The position numbers were made by a program, and so were the translations under genes. Positions 50,356 to 56,821 of a stretch of DNA of 56,821 nucleotides are shown in pieces; the first letter of the stretch is position 1; each line of letters starts with the position of its first letter. This DNA is from Salinarimonas soli (GTDB lineage: Bacteria > Pseudomonadota > Alphaproteobacteria > Rhizobiales > Beijerinckiaceae): NCBI RefSeq assembly GCF_008386575.1, contig NZ_VUOA01000030.1, positions 2,385 through 59,205 on the forward strand. Reading direction: 5' to 3'. The notes under the pieces are model-generated. The model saw only the letters and a program-made list of their open reading frames with translations, was not told the origin of the DNA and made no database searches.

Positions 50356-50413
50356 GTTGACGACACGGTGCAAGGGGCCAATCTGCCCATCGCGGTAACC
50401 AGGGATCACCGGT

Positions 50414-51883
50414 TTGGACCAGGCGCAGGGTAGAACAGAGAACCCCCGGCCCGTCACCCCCAATGGCGAGGACCGCGACCGGTTCCCTGGCCAGGCCCCC
50501 TGGCGTGCGCTGGTCGGCCCCGGAGCGCTTGTGGTGACTGCGGCCCTCCTGACTGCGGCCGCCTTGCTGTTGAACCTCAGCCTCTCACGCCTGACCGAAA
50601 GTCGATTGCTCGCTTTCGAGACTAACACCGTTCTCCGGCACATCGCGCAGGTCAGGGCAGAGGTCACCGCCGCTGAGACCGGTCAACGCGGCTACATCCT
50701 GACGGGCGAGCGGCGTTATCTCGCGCCCTATGAGGAAGCCGTGACGCGCGTCTGGTCGACCCTCACGGACCTCGACACCCTGGTGCGCGCGCCGGATCAG
50801 CGACAGCGCCTTGCCGAGATGCGGCCGCTCATCGAAGCCAAGTTCGGGGAACTCGCACGCACTGTGGAGCTTCGCGGACAGAGTTTCGACGCCGCGCTCA
50901 GGGTCGTGCGCACCGACGAGGGTCAGCGGCTGATGGAGGAGATCGCCACGAGGGTTCAGGCCTTCGAGCAATCCGAGCGGGCGAGGCTGGTGGCGCGGAC
51001 GGGAGCCCTCGAGAGCCGGGCCACATGGGCGACGCGCTACGCCGGTCTGACGGTTCTCCTTGCGCTCGGTAGCGCAGTCATTGCAGCGCTGTGGTTTGCA
51101 CGCCAGAAAACTCACGCCAAGCTGTTTGCAGCTGAGCGAGGGTTCCGGCGTGACCTGGAGCATCAAGTAGAGGAGCGAACCCTTCAACTCACGGAAGCGA
51201 ACCGCGAACTCGATGCCTATGCCTATACGATCTCGCACGACCTGCGAGCGCCTCTACGCGCGATGCACGGCTATGCTGACGCCCTCAGTGAGGATTACGG
51301 GTCACTTCTCCCTAAGGAGGGGCAACGGTTCACCCAGCGCATCGGCGCGGCAGCCTCCCAGATGGAGGAGCTGATCCAGGACATCCTGTCTTACAGCCGC
51401 CTTGCCCGAGAGGAGGTGCGCCTGCGCCCCGTATCGCTCGAAAGCGTCGTCGATGGTGTGCTCGCACGATCGGCTGAGCGCCTTGCCGAGGCAGGAGCAG
51501 AGGTCCACGTGGAACGACCTCTGGCCGAGGTGACCGCACACGCTGCCATCCTAGGCCAAGCCGTCGAGAACCTTATTCTCAACGCCATAAAGTTCACGGC
51601 GTCTGGCGCGAAGCCTAAGGTGCGCATCCGAGCCGAGCGGCATGGTTCAATGGTGCGGCTGCACGTCGAAGACAACGGAATTGGGATCGATCTCGAGCAT
51701 CAGGAGCGGATCTTCCGCCCGTTCGAACGCCTCCACGGGGCCGAGACCTACCCGGGTACCGGTATCGGCCTCGCCATCGTGCGCCGCAGCCTGGATCGGA
51801 TGGGTGGGCGCTCCGGGGTGAACTCTACGCCAGGGCAAGGCAGCAGCTTTTGGATCGAACTTGGGCGCGCAGGTGAGGAGTGA
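50414..51883 (+). CDS. CHASE3 sensor histidine kinase
   Basis: This protein has 489 residues if the TTG at 50414 is used (AGGGAT upstream); the true start is uncertain. TM1 is near 37-55 (ALVVTAALLTAAALLLNLSL), followed by a CHASE3 domain with the ETGQRGYILTGERRYL signature and TM2 near 210-228 (YAGLTVLLALGSAVIAALWF). A coiled coil (DLEHQVEERTLQLTEANREL) leads to the His box YTISHDLRAPLRAMHGY, N box ENLILNAIKF, G1 DNGIGID and G2 GTGIGLAIV. The kinase core resembles bacteriophytochrome-type kinases. A response regulator follows five bases downstream. Confidence 0.9.
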   Translation: MDQAQGRTENPRPVTPNGEDRDRFPGQAPWRALVGPGALVVTAALLTAAALLLNLSLSRLTESRLLAFETNTVLRHIAQVRAEVTAAETGQRGYILTGERRYLAPYEEAVTRVWSTLTDLDTLVRAPDQRQRLAEMRPLIEAKFGELARTVELRGQSFDAALRVVRTDEGQRLMEEIATRVQAFEQSERARLVARTGALESRATWATRYAGLTVLLALGSAVIAALWFARQKTHAKLFAAERGFRRDLEHQVEERTLQLTEANRELDAYAYTISHDLRAPLRAMHGYADALSEDYGSLLPKEGQRFTQRIGAAASQMEELIQDILSYSRLAREEVRLRPVSLESVVDGVLARSAERLAEAGAEVHVERPLAEVTAHAAILGQAVENLILNAIKFTASGAKPKVRIRAERHGSMVRLHVEDNGIGIDLEHQERIFRPFERLHGAETYPGTGIGLAIVRRSLDRMGGRSGVNSTPGQGSSFWIELGRAGEE

Positions 51884-51887
51884 TCGG

Positions 51888-52325
51888 ATGGACAGCGACG
51901 AGAAACTGGTCCTCATCGTCGAGGATAACGCGGACGATCGTGAACTTCTCTCACGAGCGTTCAGGAAGGCGAAGGTTGCCGCCGAGATCCGGTTTGCCGA
52001 GGATGGCGACCAGGCTCTCACCGCATTGAAGGGATTAGCCGAGGAGGCCCGACCCTCTTTTCCTGCTGTCGTACTCCTTGATCTCAAGCTGCCCCGAAGC
52101 TCCGGCTTCGAGGTTTTGGATTGGCTGAAGAGGCATCCGACACTTAAACGTGTTCCCGTAGTGATCCTGACGTCATCGCAAGAGGACACTGACCTGGGGC
52201 GGGCTTATGATCTCGGCGCCAATTCTTACCTGGTGAAGCCGGCCAAACCCGAGGCTCTCCTGGCGATGGTCGAACGCATCGAGGCTTACTGGCTCAAGAT
52301 GAACCAAGCTGCTTCACTAGCCTAG
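51888..52325 (+). CDS. Single-domain response regulator (Rcp1-like)
   Basis: This 145-residue receiver starts at 51888 with GAGGAG upstream. It has LIVEDNADDRELL, acceptor Asp in VVLLDLKLPRSSG, Thr/Ser in VILTSSQED and Lys in SYLVKPAKPE. The long loop between strands 2 and 3 is typical of Rcp1-type regulators paired with CHASE3 or phytochrome kinases. It is almost certainly the partner of the preceding kinase. Confidence 0.92.
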   Translation: MDSDEKLVLIVEDNADDRELLSRAFRKAKVAAEIRFAEDGDQALTALKGLAEEARPSFPAVVLLDLKLPRSSGFEVLDWLKRHPTLKRVPVVILTSSQEDTDLGRAYDLGANSYLVKPAKPEALLAMVERIEAYWLKMNQAASLA

Positions 52326-52404
52326 GCTGGGACTGGAGAGCAGTCTGCCAGGCAAACGGTCGGAAGGTCTGGCAGGGCGCTTCGGCGAAGGGCCGTGCTG
52401 AATG

Positions 52405-52671
52405 CTATGCACCTCCATCCCGCTGTTTAGCAAGGATCGCGAATAACTCTTCATCCGAAAAGTCGTAGACAGTGCGCTTTTCAGATTGTGCCGGTTGCTG
52501 AGAGACTTGTAGGTCGCCTGCAGTGAGTCGCGCGGTGAGCGCCCGTAGCAGAGCTGTTTGAGCCAGAATGGCGAGCCTGCCTCGTGCTGTCACAGGCCGT
52601 CTGGCCTGCTTGCGAAGGGATGCAGGGCGTCTCCCGTGAACAAAGACAGGGCCAGAGCGGTAATGGGGCAT
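52405..52671 (-). CDS. Possible small hypothetical protein
   Basis: This 88-residue reading frame has a basic N-terminal half and an acidic end (VYDFSDEELFAILAKQRDGG). The DEEL-type C-terminus resembles small phage-associated proteins, and it lies downstream of the DUF5681 and methyltransferase genes on the same strand. There is no clear ribosome-binding site. It may not be real. Confidence 0.35.
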   Translation of the reverse strand: MPHYRSGPVFVHGRRPASLRKQARRPVTARGRLAILAQTALLRALTARLTAGDLQVSQQPAQSEKRTVYDFSDEELFAILAKQRDGGA

Positions 52672-52737
52672 AGGTTGACTCCAGAGTTGTGGCGAGCATG
52701 GGCGATCCGTGCTCGTCGGCAGTCGCGATGCTGATCC

Positions 52738-53238
52738 TCAGGACTCGGCTGGTCGCCGTACCAACAGCTTAGGGTCGATTTCCACCTCACCCGTCGCAAG
52801 GTCCACCCGTACCAAGCTCGCGTCGACGGGGCTTGGCCCAGCTTCGCCGCGTGCCTCCCGCCGTTCACGTTCGGCCTCAGCCTCGACCTGGAACGCCACC
52901 GCGCTCTGAACAAACTGAGCCTGCGCAACCTGCTCCTCCCGTGCGCGGTCCTGGATCAGCTTGAGAAAGGCACGCTGGGCCGGCGCGTTGCCCTTCAGCG
53001 CTGATGCGATCGTGGTTCGCACTAGGGCCTGAAGCGCCGTGAGCTGCACCGAGCGGTCACCCTGGCGCACGTCGATGAGACGGCCGAGCTCCTGCTCCAG
53101 AACATCGCCCACCGCTTCTGTCCGGCGTCGGCCCTTCGGGTTGCCGGAGCGTCCCTTTTGGAACCGGGTGTGCTGCGGCGGCTTGCCGTATCCGACCTCA
53201 TACGTGCCCGAGGCATCAGCCTTACGAGACCGGCTCAT
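52738..53238 (-). CDS. DUF5681 protein
   Basis: This is a 166-residue protein. The N-terminal segment VGYGKPPQHTRFQKGRSGNP is the DUF5681 signature found in small proteins next to phage or mobile-element methyltransferases. A helical middle with VRTTIASALKGNAPAQRAFL follows, then an acidic region. A nucleic-acid-related role is likely from context only. Its start overlaps the methyltransferase stop by four bases. Confidence 0.82.
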   Translation of the reverse strand: MSRSRKADASGTYEVGYGKPPQHTRFQKGRSGNPKGRRRTEAVGDVLEQELGRLIDVRQGDRSVQLTALQALVRTTIASALKGNAPAQRAFLKLIQDRAREEQVAQAQFVQSAVAFQVEAEAERERREARGEAGPSPVDASLVRVDLATGEVEIDPKLLVRRPAES

Positions 53239-54578
53239 CGTGCATCCTCCCGCTCGATTGCGACCTCATCAGCCGTCGAGCGCTCCGCCTCGACCTCCTC
53301 GACGGTGAGACCCGTGCCCGCAAGCCGCGCAGCCTTGCCCGTGAGGTGCTCGAACCGGCGCACGATCCCGTCGCAGTACGCGGCGTCAAGCTCTACGACT
53401 CGAGCTGATCGCCCCGTCCGCTCGGCCGCAATCAGGGTCGTGCCCGAACCCGCGAACGGATCGAGCACGATCTCGCCTCGCAGCGAGCAGTCCTTAATCG
53501 CGTCCGCCACCAGCGCCACGGGCTTGACGGTCGGGTGCATGGCAAGCTCCGCCTCGCGCTCGGCTCGGAAGGTGTTCACCCCAGCATAGTCCCACACGTT
53601 CGTGCGGTACCGCCCCGTGTCGCCCAAGCCGAAGGTGTTGGTGTGGGGCGCCGTGCCGACCTTGTAGACGAACACCAGCTCGTGCTTGGAGCGGTAGAAT
53701 GTGCCCATGCCGCCGTTGGTCTTGTTCCACACGCACAGGTTCTTGAGCTCGGAGAAGACCTGGCTGCCTGCGGCCAGCAGCTCACCCATGTGCCGCCAGT
53801 CCATGCACACGAAGGCGATCGCGCCATCAGCGGCATGAGCCGCCGCAGCGCCGAGTGTCTGAGCGAGAAAGGCCGTGAAGGCAGGGGCCGACATCTCGCC
53901 CGAGGCGCAGGCGAACTCGCGATGGCGGGTCGCTCCGAGGCCGCAGACGTGCCCGTCGATGGGGACGTTGTAAGGTGGGTCGGTGAAGATGAGGTGAGCG
54001 CGCTCAAGACCCATGAGAGCCTGGAAGGTTCCAGGCTCGCGAGCATCGCCGCAGATCAGGCGGTGACGTCCGAGCTGCCAGATGTCGCCGCGGCGGGTCA
54101 CAGCCGCACCAGCAGCAGGCGGAGGTGGTGCGTCCTCCGGCTCCGACGGGCTTTCGGGCGAGGCGTCGCGTGCGTCCTCGAGCACGATGTCGATGTCGGC
54201 TGCGCTGAAGCCAGTGATGTCGAGGTCGAAGTCGAGCTCGACGAGGGCCTGCAGCTCGATGGCGAGGATCTCACGATCCCAGCCAGCGTTGAGGGCGAGC
54301 TTGTTGTCGGCCAACACGTAAGCCCGGCGCTGAGCGGGGGTGAGGTGGGCGAGCCTGAGGGTCGGTATGGAGGGGAGACGCAGCAGCTTTGCCGCCTCGA
54401 CACGGCCGTGGCCGGCAACGATGCTATCGTCCTCGCCGATCAGGACGGGGTTGGTGAAGCCGAACTCCTCGATGCTTCGGGCGATCTGCCGGATCTGCTT
54501 CTTGGAGTGGGTGCGGGCGTTGTGGGCTGAAGGACGCAGGCTGTCTGGCGAGCGGTGCTCGATGCTGGGGTAGGTCAT
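53235..54578 (-). CDS. ParB-like domain fused to DNA methyltransferase
   Basis: This is a 447-residue protein. The first 100 residues are a ParB/Srx-type domain (SLRPSAHNARTHSKKQIRQI and the VAGHGRVEAAKLL motif). A DNA methyltransferase follows with catalytic motif IV DPPYNVP and, later, SAM motif I DPFAGSGTT, the order of beta-class N4/N6 enzymes (compare CcrM-like orphan methylases). No restriction endonuclease is adjacent. Such ParB-methylase fusions are frequent in prophages and integrative elements, where they may protect or regulate the element. It is coupled to a DUF5681 gene. Confidence 0.92.
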   Translation of the reverse strand: MTYPSIEHRSPDSLRPSAHNARTHSKKQIRQIARSIEEFGFTNPVLIGEDDSIVAGHGRVEAAKLLRLPSIPTLRLAHLTPAQRRAYVLADNKLALNAGWDREILAIELQALVELDFDLDITGFSAADIDIVLEDARDASPESPSEPEDAPPPPAAGAAVTRRGDIWQLGRHRLICGDAREPGTFQALMGLERAHLIFTDPPYNVPIDGHVCGLGATRHREFACASGEMSAPAFTAFLAQTLGAAAAHAADGAIAFVCMDWRHMGELLAAGSQVFSELKNLCVWNKTNGGMGTFYRSKHELVFVYKVGTAPHTNTFGLGDTGRYRTNVWDYAGVNTFRAEREAELAMHPTVKPVALVADAIKDCSLRGEIVLDPFAGSGTTLIAAERTGRSARVVELDAAYCDGIVRRFEHLTGKAARLAGTGLTVEEVEAERSTADEVAIEREDAR

Positions 54579-54708
54579 GACTCATCTCTCGTGTTGGGTG
54601 AGGCGATGAGCCGATAGAGCGGCAAGGAGCCGGGGCATTCTATCCCGTGACAACCGAACACGCCGAAAGAAAGTGGCAGAGCTGGCATGCTCTGCCTGGC
54701 AGCGGCGG

Positions 54709-54879
54709 TTCCCTGGTTGGCGTGTCCGGATCCCTGCTGGCGCTGGTGCCATTCCCTGTTCGGGCGTGTAGGGAATTGAGGGCTAAAGCACTGAGCCGAC
54801 GGGGTGATCACACGCGGGTCTCGTCTCTGCAAGGCGGGTTCTGTGGGGTTTCCCTGTTCTTTTCCCTGCGCACAGGGAA
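54709..54879. repeat. Cluster of TTCCCTG motifs
   Basis: TTCCCTG occurs at 54709, 54752, 54850 and 54862, with TCCCTG at 54731. TAGGGAATT lies near 54769 and CAGGGAA at 54873-54879 on the other strand. The last pair forms a perfect 7-base palindrome with a CGCA loop (54862-54879). The density is far above chance and suggests protein-binding sites or a recombination or replication site of the mobile element. Confidence 0.55.
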
Positions 54880-54955
54880 TGCCGGCCAGAGACGGGTTCA
54901 TTACTGACTACGTGCACCACCAAATCTTTGCTACAGAGACGCAGACTTACGCGAG

Positions 54956-54976
54956 GCCGCCCACCGGGCGGCTTTT
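54956..54976 (+). terminator. Terminator-like hairpin
   Basis: GCCGCCC and GGGCGGC form a 7-base stem with an ACC loop, followed by TTTT (54973-54976). It reads on the plus strand although no plus-strand gene lies just upstream, so it would end an unannotated transcript or insulate groES from read-through. Confidence 0.55.
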
Positions 54977-55218
54977 GTGTTTTCGAGCCTGCGGAGCGCT
55001 GGTGGAGAGCGTATCCGGCCAGATCGCAAATGCATCTCGGGCGCAAATACAGGCCGATGGTGAGGGCTGACGTCCAGCCCTGCCAGAGCGGACAGCTACT
55101 GGATCGGCCGCGGGCTCTCCGGCGAGAGAGGCGCCGTTGCGATGGACCCCAGGGTCCCCGCCGGGGGCTGATCAACGCATGTTTCCCGGCCAGATCCCTT
55201 AAGCGATGACCCGCCACC

Positions 55219-55509
55219 TCAACCCCGCGCCGCCTCCTTGGCGCGCCGCAAGCCCTCCGCGCTCGTGGGGCTCACCCGCAGGATGTTGTAGCCGCCCGGG
55301 GAGGAGCGCTTGGAGAAGCGGAGCTCGAGGTGGCCGCCGGTGTCCAGGGGCACGCGGTGGCGGCCGTCGGTCTCGCCTTTGAGAAAGCGGCGCAGCCCGA
55401 TATAGAAGGCCTCCTCGTGGCCGTGCACGGCGTGGCGGATCGCGGGGTGGATGACGAGGGTGGTGCGCGCCTGGTCGCAGACGCTCTCGACGGCATCGAG
55501 GCTCAACAT
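55219..55509 (-). CDS. Small conserved-looking hypothetical protein
   Basis: This 96-residue protein is read from the ATG at 55509 (GGAG-like site upstream); the open frame extends to 55653 but would run into the groES control region. It has mixed alpha/beta character (SVCDQARTTLVIHPAIRHAV, GHLELRFSKRSSPGGYNILR). GC content and codon use match the core genome, not the island. It is divergent from groES. I do not recognise the family. Confidence 0.6.
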   Translation of the reverse strand: MLSLDAVESVCDQARTTLVIHPAIRHAVHGHEEAFYIGLRRFLKGETDGRHRVPLDTGGHLELRFSKRSSPGGYNILRVSPTSAEGLRRAKEAARG

Positions 55510-55610
55510 CGTTGGACTCCACGCTGGGGCGCCCTGGCGCGGGCGCCCATATGGGTCAACGTGGCCATAAGCCTTCCGGTTCGGCGGCCATGGGGGCCGC
55601 GACGATTGGG

Positions 55611-55639
55611 CTTGCCCCGGAGCCCGGTTCGATCTATCA
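55611..55639 (+). promoter_or_regulatory. Candidate groESL promoter
   Basis: CTTGCC (55611-55616) as a -35 box and CTATCA (55634-55639) as a -10, 17 bases apart, lie just upstream of the CIRCE operator. The -35 also fits the CTTG core of RpoH promoters, so dual heat-shock and housekeeping use is possible. Confidence 0.45.
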
Positions 55640-55646
55640 CCCGCTC

Positions 55647-55673
55647 CTAGCACTCACGCGCGTCGAGTGCTAA
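55647..55673. promoter_or_regulatory. CIRCE operator (HrcA-binding site)
   Basis: CTAGCACTC, nine spacer bases, then GAGTGCTAA. This is one base off the perfect TTAGCACTC-N9-GAGTGCTAA element. HrcA binds it and represses groESL until heat stress. It lies about 60 bases before the groES start. Confidence 0.95.
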
Positions 55674-55735
55674 CGCCAGGCCAGGCCGGCGTCTCGACGC
55701 AGGGGTGCCCGTCATTCCAGACCAGGAGAAGCATC

Positions 55736-56821
<1,086 letters not shown>

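Larger units (their letters stand above)
54579..55218. other. Non-coding right edge of the accessory region
   Basis: About 640 bases upstream of the methyltransferase. It contains a cluster of TTCCCTG/CAGGGAA motifs and a terminator-like hairpin (separate entries). I see no gene; the longest frame (54575-54901, minus) overlaps the methyltransferase start and looks random. Confidence 0.5.

Noticed and set aside
54575-54901. 108-residue minus-strand reading frame upstream of the methyltransferase
   Set aside because: It overlaps the methyltransferase start, has random-looking composition and spans the TTCCCTG repeats.

Overview
The window comes from a very GC-rich alphaproteobacterium. Gene content and local order (mutM/ubiE/ubiB/coaBC/dut, aroA-cmk, an aa3-type oxidase subunit IV next to a three-gene pnt operon, a FYDLN-type acidic protein beside tRNA-Ala, CIRCE-groES-groEL) fit Hyphomicrobiales, probably Methylobacteriaceae or a close relative. 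The genus is inferred, not proven. Two chromosomal core blocks flank a long accessory region.

Left core, 1-21363: cysK with an Rrf2 regulator; dut-coaBC; a lone Phd/YefM-like gene; ubiE-ubiB; mutM; a UspA-type protein; purE-purK; rpsU; a TPR lipoprotein; a translationally coupled panC/hydrolase/acetyltransferase run; a transhydrogenase operon (pntAA-pntAB-pntB) preceded by a cytochrome oxidase subunit IV; a nucleotidyltransferase-fold protein; a secreted VWA (DUF1194) protein; aroA-cmk; the FYDLN acidic protein; and tRNA-Ala(GGC). Many neighbours overlap by the 4-base ATGA/GTGA arrangement.

Accessory region, about 21364-55200. It starts right after the tRNA and is visibly less GC-rich at first. 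(a) 21865-31259 is a defence island. It holds a two-gene short Argonaute cassette, in which an APAZ protein with an SMEK-like N-terminal domain overlaps a MID-PIWI Argonaute. Next to it are an unrecognised multi-membrane-segment protein and a two-gene Mokosh type I system (pseudokinase-SF1 helicase plus phospholipase-D nuclease). (b) 32064-35256 holds a phage-type N-acetylmuramidase with a peptidoglycan-binding domain and a secreted DUF3616 protein. (c) 35383-36347 is a decayed IS630 element. (d) 36593-39275 is a translationally coupled DUF3489-DUF2924-serine recombinase module. (e) 39815-52325 is a dense signalling cluster: EAL and GGDEF-EAL cyclic-di-GMP proteins, a chemoreceptor, three histidine kinases and three single-domain response regulators. 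(f) 52405-54578 is a ParB-fused DNA methyltransferase with a DUF5681 partner. (g) 54579-55218 is non-coding, with repeated TTCCCTG motifs and a terminator-like hairpin.

Right core, 55219-56821: a small hypothetical gene, then the CIRCE operator, groES and the 5' part of groEL, which runs off the window.

The most interesting element is the SMEK-APAZ/short-Argonaute pair. Its layout matches abortive-infection short-pAgo systems, but the effector is neither SIR2 nor TIR. It sits beside a Mokosh system whose kinase domain has lost its catalytic aspartates.
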